Shown: positions 16,430-24,810 of the stretch, piece after piece
Layout of the letters: each line of letters starts with the position of its first letter
How positions within the stretch are numbered: the first letter of the stretch is position 1
Assembly (NCBI GenBank): GCA_045130475.1
Contig: JBGUPU010000041.1
Coordinates: 13,213-77,212 of the forward strand
Direction: 5' to 3'
DNA from: CAG-791 sp045130475
GTDB lineage: Bacteria; Bacillota; Clostridia; Lachnospirales; Lachnospiraceae
DNA length: 64,000 nt
Made by a program: the position numbers and the translations under genes
The notes under the pieces: generated by a model
Told to the model about the DNA's origin: nothing
Seen by the model: the letters and a program-made list of their open reading frames with translations, nothing else
Database searches by the model: none

Positions 16430-17272
16430 ATGCTCGTTACTCTGAAGGAACTACTGGCTATCGCTGAGGCTGAGAACAAGGCCATCGGCTCTTTTACCTG
16501 CCCCAATATGGAAATCGCAATGGGAACCATCAAGGCGGCAGAGGAGATGAATTCTCCTATCATCATTCAGATCGCTGAGGGACGTCTGAAACATACTCCT
16601 CTGGATATGATCGGACCCCTGATGGTACAGGCTGCCAAGGATGCAAGCGTGAAGATCGCCGTTCATCTGGATCACGGTCTTACCGCGGAAAAAGCGGCAG
16701 AAGCTCTGGGATATGGTTTTACCTCCATTATGTTTGACGGATCCCACTATTCCCTGCAGGGAAACATTGACAAGACCAACGAGGTCGCCCGCCTGGCGCG
16801 CGCAGCCGGCGCCTCTGTGGAAGCTGAGCTGGGAACCATCGGCGGCAAGGAAGCTACCGAGCGCGAGGAGGTCTCCAAGTATACAGATGTTGAAGAGGCC
16901 AGGACCTTTGCGGCCAACGCCGACATCGATGCACTGGCAGTGGCCATCGGCAACGCCCACGGCCATTACAAGGGAATCCCCAAGCTGAACTTCGAGCGCC
17001 TGACAGAGCTGAAAGAGGCAGTGGGACTTCCTCTGGTCCTTCACGGCGGTTCCGGCATCTCCGATGAGGACTTCCGCAAGGCCATCACTCTCGGCGTCCG
17101 CAAGATCAACATTGCGACCGCCAGCATGGATGCATGCATTAACTGTGCAGGTGCCTACATGGCCCAGCCCGGTGAGCACGACTACTACGGCTTCAATGAA
17201 GCGATCGTCCAGGGCGTCTATGAGAACGTCAAGCACTGCATCAAGGTCTTCAACAACAAAGAGCCCCTGTAA
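16430..17272 (+). CDS. Class II (zinc) ketose-bisphosphate aldolase
   Basis: 280 residues, cytosolic TIM barrel. Motifs: HLDHG (79-83, catalytic Asp81 and zinc ligand His82), FDGSHYSLQGNI, EAELGTIGGKE, AIGNAHGHYKGIPKLNFERL (zinc histidine) and LHGGSGISDEDFRKAITLGVRKINI (zinc histidine and phosphate loop). These are shared by fructose-bisphosphate (Fba), tagatose-bisphosphate (GatY/KbaY) and related aldolases. The common GTSHG is GNAHG here, and the length fits the GatY/FbaA short group. Which sugar bisphosphate is used cannot be decided; no other tagatose or glycolytic genes are nearby. It has its own promoter and terminator. Confidence 0.88.
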   Translation: MLVTLKELLAIAEAENKAIGSFTCPNMEIAMGTIKAAEEMNSPIIIQIAEGRLKHTPLDMIGPLMVQAAKDASVKIAVHLDHGLTAEKAAEALGYGFTSIMFDGSHYSLQGNIDKTNEVARLARAAGASVEAELGTIGGKEATEREEVSKYTDVEEARTFAANADIDALAVAIGNAHGHYKGIPKLNFERLTELKEAVGLPLVLHGGSGISDEDFRKAITLGVRKINIATASMDACINCAGAYMAQPGEHDYYGFNEAIVQGVYENVKHCIKVFNNKEPL

Positions 17273-17315
17273 ACCATACACAAACCCAATTTCATTTGAT
17301 ACTGCCGCATAATAC

Positions 17316-17363
17316 CGCCCGGAATGGCTGCTTCCCGAATCAGTCATTCCGGGCGTCTGTTTT
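17316..17363 (+). terminator. Terminator after the aldolase gene
   Basis: CGCCCGGAATG (17316-17326) pairs with CATTCCGGGCG (17345-17355), followed by TCTGTTTT. Confidence 0.85.
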
Positions 17364-17547
17364 GCCTGAGGGGCAGGCGGTATTTCGGCATTTCAAGAGA
17401 ATTACAGACTCTCAATACGCTGTTTCAGCAGTTTCTTTTATTCTTCATGTAGAGTATAGTTTAAGTAGAACTGAGCAATTTATCCACGGCCGGTGCAGTA
17501 TTAATAATATGTAGTATGTGTATTATCGGGAAGGAGTCGGATAATTT

Positions 17548-18201
17548 ATGAAGCAGAATGCGAATCGTATTTATATTGCTGTGACGGCAGCTGCCCTGGT
17601 GATTGCCGCGGTCCTGCTCCTGAGCTATGGGATCAGCAGGAGGGCGGAAAAGGAAGAAGCAGCGCAGACCGTCACATCTGTCACGGAAAAAGAAAAAAAG
17701 GATAAGGTGCTGATCTCCACCAGCTCCGAGACGATCCGGTCCGGCCTTGCCAACATGGGAGTCCTGATCACGCAGGAGTACTATTTTACCCAATTAGAGA
17801 CCTACACCAAGGAGAAGAATATTTTCATCATCATTCCTTCTTCCTCAGGTTTTATGTACAGCTATGACGGGGCTGTGATGGCGGGAGTGGACTTTGAGAA
17901 GATCGGCGTTGAAACCGATGAAGACAGGAAGATCGTCAAAGTAGACATGCCTCCTTCGGAGATCCAGGCGGTCACGATCGACAGAGATACCTTCAAGATC
18001 TATTCCGAAAAAGAATCCATCTGGAACCCTCTGAAGCTGGAGGATTACAATATCTCGCTCGCCGAGTTTGAGGACGCGGCCAGAGAGAAGGCTCTTGAGA
18101 GCGGTATTCTGGAGAGGTCGGATCAGCAGGCACAGAAGCTGGTGAGTGAATTTATTGTCAGTCTTCCGAACACATCCGGATACGCTGTTGAGTTTCAGTA
18201 A
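17548..18201 (+). CDS. DUF4230-domain membrane-anchored protein
   Basis: 217 residues. One N-terminal membrane segment (IYIAVTAAALVIAAVLLLSYGI) is followed by a Glu/Lys-rich stretch and a soluble DUF4230-type domain: ISTSSETIRSGLANMGVLITQEYYFTQLETY, then SYDGAVMAGVDFEKIGVE and VDMPPSEIQAVTIDRDTFKIY. The domain has a beta-rich pattern and no catalytic motif I recognise. GAAGGAGT precedes the ATG. The next gene starts 15 bases later and encodes a membrane protein, so the two probably form one unit at the cell surface. Function unknown. Confidence 0.82.
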   Translation: MKQNANRIYIAVTAAALVIAAVLLLSYGISRRAEKEEAAQTVTSVTEKEKKDKVLISTSSETIRSGLANMGVLITQEYYFTQLETYTKEKNIFIIIPSSSGFMYSYDGAVMAGVDFEKIGVETDEDRKIVKVDMPPSEIQAVTIDRDTFKIYSEKESIWNPLKLEDYNISLAEFEDAAREKALESGILERSDQQAQKLVSEFIVSLPNTSGYAVEFQ

Positions 18202-18216
18202 AGGGAGGGAAACACA

Positions 18217-18984
18217 GTGAATTACAAAAAAGCGATGAAAGTTGCCTTGATTGTTCTGCTGGCTGTTCTGTCCATCACCATCATCGCGCCGTGGGCAGCA
18301 AATCCGAAGAATCATAAGCACTCCATAGAGCAGACAGAGGACAAGATCTCGTCGGTCATGACTCTCTCGGGAGGCGCCGCAGCCACGTCGGCGACACTGT
18401 CTCTCCTTCCGGGAGACATGTGCACACCACTGGCGGATCAGCTGGCGGATCTGGCCAAATATTTCCTCCTGATCCTGAGTGCCCTCTACCTTGAGAAATT
18501 CCTGATCAGCCTTTCGGGCTACATCACTTTTTCCTGCCTGATACCCATTGCCTGTCTGTTTGTATGTTATGCTATTATCTCGGGAAAACAAAGATTTAAA
18601 GGAACAGCGGCAAAAATCGCGATCATAGGGATCATTCTTTTCATGATCGTTCCGGCAAGTGTCATGCTCTCCGATAAGGTCTACCAGACCCAGGCTGCAA
18701 CGGTCAACGAGACAATCGAAGAGTACAATGCACTGGAGATCGAGGGAGATTCCGGCGGCGGATTTTTCAATGAGATCACGAGCATCACGACGGAGACCAT
18801 CGACAACATTACTTCCTTTTTGGATAATCTGCTCGAGTCCCTCGCGGTGATGATTGTGACGGCCTGTGTGATCCCGCTTCTGGTATTCTTCTTCCTGGTC
18901 TGGCTGGTCAAGGTGATTTTCTCGGCCAATATCCTGGTCCTTGACAACTCTTCGATCGAAGCGATCGCGGACAAGCTGCAATAA
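18217..18984 (+). CDS. Membrane protein, function unknown
   Basis: 255 residues starting at a GTG with AAGGGAGGG 8 bases upstream. About five hydrophobic segments: an N-terminal signal-like one (VALIVLLAVLSITIIAPWAA), a central group (YFLLILSALYLEKFLI, YITFSCLIPIACLFVCYAII, IAIIGIILFMIVPASVMLS) and a C-terminal one (IVTACVIPLLVFFFLVWLVKVIF). A soluble loop of about 80 residues with TSITTETIDNITSFLDNLL separates the last two. No known domain recognised. Co-directional and close to the DUF4230 gene. Confidence 0.7.
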   Translation: MNYKKAMKVALIVLLAVLSITIIAPWAANPKNHKHSIEQTEDKISSVMTLSGGAAATSATLSLLPGDMCTPLADQLADLAKYFLLILSALYLEKFLISLSGYITFSCLIPIACLFVCYAIISGKQRFKGTAAKIAIIGIILFMIVPASVMLSDKVYQTQAATVNETIEEYNALEIEGDSGGGFFNEITSITTETIDNITSFLDNLLESLAVMIVTACVIPLLVFFFLVWLVKVIFSANILVLDNSSIEAIADKLQ

Positions 18985-19078
18985 TTGGGACTGTGCGAAT
19001 TTAGTTCATTGTTGTATACTTAAAGGTAATGCAGATACAGCAGTGATTGATCAACAGGCGGCGTATGGAGGTAAGGTT

Positions 19079-20203
19079 ATGAACGGGCTGGCAGCTTTTG
19101 TGGATGCGATATTGGAATATGAGAATAAAGCGAAAGCCATTCATGTTTTTGAAGAGGATCAGAAACTGCCTTCAGGGGAGATCCTGGAAGAGGTGTGTCA
19201 GATCCTCCTCAACGTCAGCTGCATGCGCGAGGAGGGAAGATTTCCTTCCCTCAGAGTATGTTTCGTAGATCCGGATTCAGACCTGCTCCATGCCTATCTC
19301 TATTCGCATGTCCTTCTGTTCAACAATCCGATGGAATTTAATACCAGGAATCTCCACAGGCTCGCCCCTGCTCTGAATCCGGTAATGAGTTATCTGGTCC
19401 TGGACGTCAGTGAGAGGCCTTTTAAGGCGATCGGCATCATAGCCTCCTACACGACCTGGGAAAAAATCCTGACAAGGGAGCTTACAACCGGTAACCGGAT
19501 GCCCAGAATTCCCAACATTCTGGTGAGCGGTCCGGGGGAACTGGATGCATGTTACGGAGAAACGTCCATTGTCAATTATTTTGCCGGCCGGTGCAATTTC
19601 TTCCGCACAAATACTTTCTCCTCGACACTGATCGCCGAGGCACTCTCTAAGGATACGCATGTGCCTGAGAAAGAGCGGCTGCAGCTGCTGCATATGATCC
19701 TGTGGCGCGTGTCCAACTACGCGCACGGAGCTGCGATCCTGATCGTTCCTGATTCAGATGCCTGTAAGGAATTTATTGACCTGAAATATCAATTGACCAG
19801 TCCCTATCTGTTCGACGATGAATACGGACTGGATATCCATTCCCTGAAGGCCCGCGAAAAAGATCTCGTCACTTATGCGGATTTTATCGCAAAGCTCACA
19901 TCCGTTGACGGCTCGGTCCTTCTCACAAAGGACTACGACCTTCTGGGCTTCGGCGCCGAGACCCTGGTGGATAAGATGGACAGCAAGCATCCAGAGCTCT
20001 GCTTTGTGGGTTATGACGATACAGTAGACAGGTTCAGACAGTTCAAGGATCATGGAATGCGGCACAGAGCTGCCTACCGCTTCTGCAGCGCCGTGGAGGG
20101 AAGTGTAGCCATCGTCGTATCCCAGGATCGTTCGATCGAAGCCTGTACAAAACACAACGGCAAGGTCTATGTCTACGACAATGTCTCACTGCCGATGAGT
20201 TAA
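19079..20203 (+). CDS. DACNV-type (DisA/CdaA-like) nucleotide-binding sensor protein
   Basis: 374 residues, soluble. The C-terminal part resembles the diadenylate-cyclase (DisA_N/DAC) fold: DGSVLLTKDYDLLGFGAE (Asp277 where DAC enzymes have DGA) and GMRHRAAYRF (Arg328-His-Arg, the RHRAA motif), followed by VAIVVSQDRSIEA. An earlier GAAILIVPDS block also fits the DACNV variant family. Both DAC motifs are present but altered, so cyclic-di-AMP synthesis is possible but not assured; nucleotide sensing is the safer call. ATG 19079 follows GGAGGTAAGG. A cytidylate-kinase-like gene follows 33 bases later. Confidence 0.75.
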   Translation: MNGLAAFVDAILEYENKAKAIHVFEEDQKLPSGEILEEVCQILLNVSCMREEGRFPSLRVCFVDPDSDLLHAYLYSHVLLFNNPMEFNTRNLHRLAPALNPVMSYLVLDVSERPFKAIGIIASYTTWEKILTRELTTGNRMPRIPNILVSGPGELDACYGETSIVNYFAGRCNFFRTNTFSSTLIAEALSKDTHVPEKERLQLLHMILWRVSNYAHGAAILIVPDSDACKEFIDLKYQLTSPYLFDDEYGLDIHSLKAREKDLVTYADFIAKLTSVDGSVLLTKDYDLLGFGAETLVDKMDSKHPELCFVGYDDTVDRFRQFKDHGMRHRAAYRFCSAVEGSVAIVVSQDRSIEACTKHNGKVYVYDNVSLPMS

Positions 20204-20236
20204 GGCCTTCCCGGATCAAAAAAGAGGAGGAACATC

Positions 20237-20830
20237 ATGGTAGACAGCATCATTACGATCAGCAGAGAATATGGTTCCGGAGGACGTGAGGTCGGAGAGA
20301 AGCTGGCCGAACGCCTGGGGATCCCCTTTTATGACAGGGAGATCATCACGATGCTGGCAAAGGAGAGCGGTCTGAGCGAGGATGTGGTCCGCAACTGGGC
20401 GGAGAAGGATATCTCCGGCCTGCTCTACGGCATCAATGCTGCCAGAGGGATCATTCCGATTCCTGACAGGATCTTCGGAGCCAGGAGAACAGTCCTCAAT
20501 GAGATCGCCGACAAGGGAAGCTGTGTCATCGTGGGAACCTGCAGTGATTACATCCTGAAAGACCGTAAAAACCTGAAGAGCTTTTTCATCTACGCGCCCA
20601 GGGCACTGCGCGAAAAACGGTGTACGGAAGTGTACGGGGATGACCTCAAGGCCTATCCCAACCTGATCAAGCGCAAAGATGAAGAAAGAAGGGAGTACTA
20701 CAGTCACTTCACAAGTTATAAGTTCGGTGACCACACCAACTATGATGCCTGCTTCAACACTGCCATGGGTATAGACCGCGTTGTCGACATCATGGAATTT
20801 ATAGTAAAAAGTGATAAATCAGGGGAATGA
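20237..20830 (+). CDS. Cytidylate kinase-like protein
   Basis: 197 residues, cytosolic. It begins ITISREYGSGGREVGEKLAERLGIPFYDREII, the P-loop-like start of the cytidylate-kinase-like (AAA_26) family, and carries SCVIVGTCSDYIL and a later R-rich segment (LIKRKDEERREYYSHFTSYKFGD) similar to its lid region. These proteins are widespread in Clostridia alongside the true CMP kinase; their substrate is not established. GAGGAGG precedes the ATG. It probably shares a transcript with the DACNV gene and is followed by a terminator. Confidence 0.85.
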   Translation: MVDSIITISREYGSGGREVGEKLAERLGIPFYDREIITMLAKESGLSEDVVRNWAEKDISGLLYGINAARGIIPIPDRIFGARRTVLNEIADKGSCVIVGTCSDYILKDRKNLKSFFIYAPRALREKRCTEVYGDDLKAYPNLIKRKDEERREYYSHFTSYKFGDHTNYDACFNTAMGIDRVVDIMEFIVKSDKSGE

Positions 20831-20888
20831 AACGAGATCAGGGGAGTCAGAGGGATAAAACCCGGGACACCCCGGCAATAGAATCGAA

Positions 20889-20942
20889 AAAAAACACCGC
20901 ACCCGGGGCCGCTGACAGGCCGTACGGATGCGGTGTTTTCAA
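20889..20942 (+). terminator. Terminator
   Basis: AAAACACCGCACCCG (from 20891) pairs with CGGATGCGGTGTTTT (ending 20939), with A-rich upstream and T-rich downstream edges; probably works in both directions. Confidence 0.85.
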
Positions 20943-21013
20943 TAGTCGTTAATAGCAGGGTAAATAGTACGTAAATAGTACAAAAACCTATGCACTTCAG
21001 CTATATGCATTTG

Positions 21014-21022
21014 TGCTAAAAT
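21014..21022 (+). promoter_or_regulatory. Extended -10 promoter for the LarA-family gene
   Basis: TGCTAAAAT, 62 bases upstream of the start codon. No clear -35 hexamer. Confidence 0.5.
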
Positions 21023-21084
21023 AGTAGTTTGAACAAACGATGTGCCCTGCTCATAGAAGCGGAAAGGAGAAAGGTGAAAACTAC

Positions 21085-22362
21085 ATGAAAACAGTCAAAT
21101 TCTTTTACGCACATACAACACAGGACCTGCAGGTTCCGGACGATACACCTGTCCTGACCAGCAAAGTGGATCAGCTTACCAGTGACCGGACAGGAATTGA
21201 AATCGTCCGGGAGGCGATGGAGAACCCCATCGACAGCCCGCGTCTGAGTGAGCTCGCGAAAGGAAAGGATGACTGCGTTATCATTATCAGTGACCACACC
21301 AGACCTGTCCCCAGCAGGGACATTCTCCCCAATATGATCCGCGAGCTGCGCGAAGGCAGCCCCGATATCAAGATCACTCTGCTGGTCTCCACCGGCTTCC
21401 ACCGTCCCACGACGATCGAGGAGTTCAGAAACAAGCTCGGCGATGAACTCTTTGAAGAATTCAAGGACAATATTGTCGTCCATGACGCACATGATCCTTC
21501 CAGAAACGTCAAAGTGGGTTCCCTGCCCAGCGGTCCCGACTGCATCATTGATAAAGTGGCCATGGAAACACAGCTTCTGGTTTCGGAAGGCTTCATCGAG
21601 CCCCATTTCTTCGCAGGCTTCTCCGGCGGACGCAAGAGTATCCTTCCCGGAGTGGCGGACGCGGTCACGGTCATGGGCAACCACTGCTCCAAGTTCATCG
21701 ACAGCCCCTATTCCCGCACCGGAATCCTGGACCACAACCCTATGCACGAGGATATGCTGGCGGCCGCAAGGATGGCAAAGCTGGCCTATATCGTCAATGT
21801 TGTCATCGATGAGGAAAAGAAGACTGTGGCGGCCTTTGCAGGAAACTTTGAGACCGCGCACCGCAGGGGCTGCGATTTCATCGCGGATTATGTGTGCGTA
21901 AAGCCCGCCTATGCGGATATCGTCATCACCACCAACGGCGGTTATCCGCTGGATCAGAACGCCTATCAGTCGCCCAAAGGCATGACCGCAGGCGAGGCGA
22001 CCGCAAAGGACGGCGCCGTCATCATCATGCTTGCTTCCTGCTCGGACGGCACAGGCGGTGATTTCTTCTATCACATCATCGCGGATGAGCCCGATATCGA
22101 GACCGCTTATCAGAAATTCCTGGCGACGCCCCAGGAAGAGACCGCTCCCGACCAGTGGTGCAGCCAGATCCTTGCCAGGATCGTGCGCAAATACAAAGTC
22201 ATCTTTGTTGCCAACGAGGATCAGAAGGAGATGATCGAGGGCCTGAAAATGGAGTATGCTCCCAGCCTCGAAGCCGCTTACAAGCGCGCCAGAGAGATCA
22301 AAGGAGAGGATGCCTCTCTGACCTGCATCCCCAACGGCATCTCTGTCGTCGTCAGGGAATGA
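21085..22362 (+). CDS. larA: LarA-family nickel-dependent 2-hydroxyacid racemase
   Basis: 425 residues, cytosolic. The residues known from Lactiplantibacillus LarA are in place: His106 (STGFHRPTT), His174 (IEPHFFAGFSGG), Lys184 (GGRKSILPG, which carries the nickel-pincer cofactor) and His200 (MGNH, nickel ligand). Length is typical. Family members racemise lactate or other 2-hydroxy acids; the exact substrate is not readable. The cofactor genes larB, larC and larE are not in the window, so maturation must come from elsewhere. ATG 21085 is preferred after AAAGGAGAAAGG; the frame is open upstream. Lactate-utilisation-like genes lie 12 kb away. Confidence 0.85.
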   Translation: MKTVKFFYAHTTQDLQVPDDTPVLTSKVDQLTSDRTGIEIVREAMENPIDSPRLSELAKGKDDCVIIISDHTRPVPSRDILPNMIRELREGSPDIKITLLVSTGFHRPTTIEEFRNKLGDELFEEFKDNIVVHDAHDPSRNVKVGSLPSGPDCIIDKVAMETQLLVSEGFIEPHFFAGFSGGRKSILPGVADAVTVMGNHCSKFIDSPYSRTGILDHNPMHEDMLAAARMAKLAYIVNVVIDEEKKTVAAFAGNFETAHRRGCDFIADYVCVKPAYADIVITTNGGYPLDQNAYQSPKGMTAGEATAKDGAVIIMLASCSDGTGGDFFYHIIADEPDIETAYQKFLATPQEETAPDQWCSQILARIVRKYKVIFVANEDQKEMIEGLKMEYAPSLEAAYKRAREIKGEDASLTCIPNGISVVVRE

Positions 22363-22429
22363 TCTTCCGCGGCCGGGCCAGTCTCTGCTGCAGTTCCTCT
22401 GAAAAACACGGGACTTAAAAATGATTCCG

Positions 22430-22438
22430 TGATACAAT
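22430..22438 (+). promoter_or_regulatory. Extended -10 promoter for the XRE regulator
   Basis: TGATACAAT, 34 bases upstream of the ATG. Confidence 0.5.
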
Positions 22439-22471
22439 GGGAAGAACATTTTTTTCACGGGAGATGGTGAT

Positions 22472-22984
22472 ATGGCCAGAGTGTCGACAAAAGAAAACAA
22501 AAATATTTATTTTAGGAGCAGAGAGGAGCGCGGTCTTACCCGCGAAGAGGCCAGTGAGGTGCTGGGCGGCCTGACTGCGGACCGGATTGAAAAGATAGAA
22601 AATGAGCGGTCGCTTCCGCATCCGGATGAGGTCCTGGTGATGGCGGAAGGCTACAAAGCCCCTCATCTGTGCAATTACTATTGTGCCAATGAGTGCCCGA
22701 TCGGGCAGCAGTATGTGCCCGAGATCCAGGTCAAGGACCTGTCCAGGATCGTTCTGGAGATGCTGGCTTCGCTCAACACGGCTCATAAGCTGAAAGACCG
22801 TCTGATCGAAATCACTGCGGACGGTGAGATCCAAGAGGAAGAGATAGAGGATTTCGTGCAGATCCAGGATACACTGGAGAAGATCTCTATCACGGTGGAG
22901 ACGCTTCAGCTGTGGTCGGAGCAGATGCTCGCCGACGGGAAGATCGATCGTGCGCTCTACGAAAAGCACAGAGCAAGGTCTTAA
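22472..22984 (+). CDS. XRE-family helix-turn-helix regulator
   Basis: 170 residues. The N-terminal HTH (about 13-60) reads REERGLTREEASEVLGGLTADRIEKIENERSLPHPDEVLVMAEGY, a classic XRE pattern. A short cysteine segment follows (CNYYCANECPIGQQY; four cysteines or candidate ligands), then a helical C-terminal domain rich in Leu/Glu. The cysteine cluster could bind a metal or sense redox, but this is inference. Similar proteins are common in Lachnospiraceae. It is monocistronic and ends in a terminator. Confidence 0.85.
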   Translation: MARVSTKENKNIYFRSREERGLTREEASEVLGGLTADRIEKIENERSLPHPDEVLVMAEGYKAPHLCNYYCANECPIGQQYVPEIQVKDLSRIVLEMLASLNTAHKLKDRLIEITADGEIQEEEIEDFVQIQDTLEKISITVETLQLWSEQMLADGKIDRALYEKHRARS

Positions 22985-23023
22985 AGACAATAGTGCCCCT
23001 GGCGGGCATGGATTTGCAGGAAC

Positions 23024-23058
23024 AGACCGGGCGGCGGGAAGCTGCCCGGTCTTTTTTG
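23024..23058 (+). terminator. Terminator after the XRE regulator
   Basis: AGACCGGGCGGC pairs with GCTGCCCGGTCT, followed by TTTTTT. Confidence 0.9.
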
Positions 23059-23208
23059 CCTTTTTCGCTGTTTTTGCAAAGATAAGGGGTGGTTTTTCTC
23101 CAATCCTGCGGTTTCGTAAACCGTCCCGGAGTATTAAGATGTCTTCAGTACAGAAAAACGCGGGTTTGCATGAAACAGCTGCAGAAACAGACAGCTGAGG
23201 GAAGGATC

Positions 23209-23370
23209 ATGACAGTTAAAAACAGAATCCTTGCGATCCGGCTTTCGGAGAAGCTCGATAAAAACACTGCCTACTCACAGCAGCTCGGAGTAAAGACGCA
23301 GCTGCGGAAATGCAGATCTATACAAGGCGGAAATACGGGTCAACCGTTGAAGAAAGGTGAAAGACAATGA
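23209..23370 (+). CDS. Small basic conserved protein
   Basis: 53 residues starting at ATG 23209 with GAGGGAAGG just upstream. The first part (MTVKNRILAIRLSEKLDKN, then AYSQQLG) has the pattern of a small family often seen in Lachnospiraceae; the tail is basic and unstructured. Its stop overlaps the next gene's ATG (ATGA), so the two are translationally coupled. Function unknown. Confidence 0.6.
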   Translation: MTVKNRILAIRLSEKLDKNTAYSQQLGVKTQLRKCRSIQGGNTGQPLKKGERQ

Positions 23371-23582
23371 TTACACTGTTTGCAATTTTACTTTTTGTTT
23401 TGTTTATGAAGGTGGTCGGTTTTATTTTTGGAATCGGCTTCAGGGCTCTTGGCTGGCTGATCAGCGGCCTGGGATTTATCCTGTCGGTGATCCTGGCAGT
23501 TACCGTATTCGGAGTTGTATTCTATCTGCTGCCGGTCGCCCTGATCATCGGAGTAATCATGATCGCCTGCAGGCCTGTATAA
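23367..23582 (+). CDS. Small two- or three-TM membrane protein
   Basis: 71 residues, hydrophobic nearly throughout (ITLFAILLFVLFMKVVGFIF, then IGFRALGWLISGLGFILSVI, then LAVTVFGVVFYLLPVALIIG). It starts in an ATGA overlap with the preceding 53-residue gene and has AAAGGTG upstream. I recognise no domain. A short membrane component coupled to a basic cytosolic peptide is all that can be said. Confidence 0.65.
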   Translation: MITLFAILLFVLFMKVVGFIFGIGFRALGWLISGLGFILSVILAVTVFGVVFYLLPVALIIGVIMIACRPV

Positions 23583-23655
23583 AGCCCGCTCTGGAATGTG
23601 TACAACAATCTCGCATATAAATTCTCCTTTACTGTCAATTTACAACCAACCATCA

Positions 23656-23705
23656 AGAAGAGCGGCAGCCCGGCTGAAACGATCGGCCGGGCTGCTGCTC
23701 TTCTT
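23656..23705 (+). terminator. Terminator after the small membrane-protein pair
   Basis: AGAAGAGCGGCAGCCCGGC pairs with GCCGGGCTGCTGCTCTTCT, a long stem with a short loop; the downstream T tract is short. Confidence 0.75.
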
Positions 23706-23732
23706 GACTATGCAGCTTTCCCTATCTATAAT
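23704..23732 (+). promoter_or_regulatory. Promoter for the mutT gene
   Basis: TTGACT (23704-23709), 17 bases, TATAAT (23727-23732); the -35 touches the end of the preceding terminator stem. Confidence 0.8.
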
Positions 23733-23774
23733 TTTGATTCGGCAATTGAATTAAGAATCCGTCGGGAGGCAGAC

Positions 23775-24176
23775 ATGAAAACGATACGAGTGACGGCCGC
23801 AGTGATCCGCAGGGACGGCTGTGTATTTGCGACAGCCAGGGGATACGGCGAGTACAAAGGCGGCTGGGAATTTCCCGGCGGCAAGATCGAACCGGGTGAG
23901 ACGCCGCAGCAGGCGCTGGCGCGGGAGATCCGCGAAGAGCTGGATACTGAGATTCTGGTGGGGGATCTCATTGATACAATAGAATATGATTATCCGACCT
24001 TTCATCTTTCGATGGACTGTTTCTGGTGCACCATCCGCAAAGGGAGCCTCACACTGAGGGAGGCGGAAGCGGCCGGATGGCTCACGGCAGAGACCCTGGA
24101 CAGCGTGGACTGGCTGCCCGCGGACCGGGGCCTGATCGGGAAGATAAAAAGGGAACTGCTGTCTTTAGATGCTTAG
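23775..24176 (+). CDS. mutT: Nudix hydrolase, MutT-type (8-oxo-dGTP diphosphatase-like)
   Basis: 133 residues, cytosolic. The Nudix box is complete: GGKIEPGETPQQALAREIREEL (glycine, then EPGE, then REIREEL), preceded by VTAAVIRRDGCVFATARGYGEYKGGWEFPGG, which is typical of MutT-type (d)NTP sanitising enzymes. Length matches E. coli MutT (129). The ATG at 23775 follows GGGAGG; the open frame extends upstream across the promoter and terminator and must not be used. It probably continues into the rhomboid gene 28 bases later. Confidence 0.88.
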   Translation: MKTIRVTAAVIRRDGCVFATARGYGEYKGGWEFPGGKIEPGETPQQALAREIREELDTEILVGDLIDTIEYDYPTFHLSMDCFWCTIRKGSLTLREAEAAGWLTAETLDSVDWLPADRGLIGKIKRELLSLDA

Positions 24177-24204
24177 AAGGCAGGCAGGAAAGGACGGGAG
24201 TAAA

Positions 24205-24765
24205 ATGCGTATATCAGTAACAGATATTCTGATAGGGATCAATATTCTTGTTTTCGCGGCGGAGAGTCTGGCAGGAGGGTCGCTGAACAAGGAGACGGCA
24301 CTGAAGTTCGGTGCCATGTATACTCCTTACATTCAGAAGGGGGAGTGGTACAGGATGTTTACATCCATGTTCCTGCACTTCGGATTCCTGCATCTTATCT
24401 GCAATATGTATTCTCTCTACAATCTGGGGCCCGGGCTGGAGCATTTTCTGGGCCTGCCCCTGTTTCTCGTGCTGTATGTCGTTTCCGGTCTCTCGGGAAA
24501 TATTCTCAGCTATGTGATGGAGATCCGGAGCGGCCGCAGAAACCTTTCAGCAGGTGCTTCCGGTGCGATCTTCGGTCTGCTGGGAGCTTATCTGCTCTTT
24601 GCCGTCCTGCCCGGATACGGCGGAGTCTCCCTGTACGGGATCCTGCGTGTCCTTGCGATCAATGCCGTCTATACCATGTCCAATCGCAGCATCAATGCCA
24701 TGGCCCATCTGGGCGGTCTGATCGGCGGAATCCTCACTACTTTGATTTTCCTGCTGATCCTATGA
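24205..24765 (+). CDS. Rhomboid-family intramembrane serine protease
   Basis: 186 residues with six membrane segments. The catalytic dyad is Ser119 in SAGASGAIFG and His168 in AMAHLGG; Asn67 of HLICNMYSL and the WYRMFTSMFLH motif complete the signature. This is the minimal six-helix form, without an N-terminal cytosolic domain. It cleaves transmembrane substrates within the lipid bilayer; targets unknown. GGGAG precedes ATG 24205. It is probably co-transcribed with mutT. Confidence 0.92.
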   Translation: MRISVTDILIGINILVFAAESLAGGSLNKETALKFGAMYTPYIQKGEWYRMFTSMFLHFGFLHLICNMYSLYNLGPGLEHFLGLPLFLVLYVVSGLSGNILSYVMEIRSGRRNLSAGASGAIFGLLGAYLLFAVLPGYGGVSLYGILRVLAINAVYTMSNRSINAMAHLGGLIGGILTTLIFLLIL

Positions 24766-24787
24766 TGATCCTATGATGATCAGCAGG
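24750..24787 (+). terminator. Hairpin with embedded direct repeat after the rhomboid gene
   Basis: CCTGCTGATC (24750-24759) pairs perfectly with GATCAGCAGG (24778-24787) around repeated CTATGATGAT units. The rhomboid stop lies inside. No T tract follows, so it is a weak terminator at best. Convergent with the C39 gene. Confidence 0.4.
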
Positions 24788-24810
24788 CTGCTGCCGGCCC
24801 GCCCGGTTTC

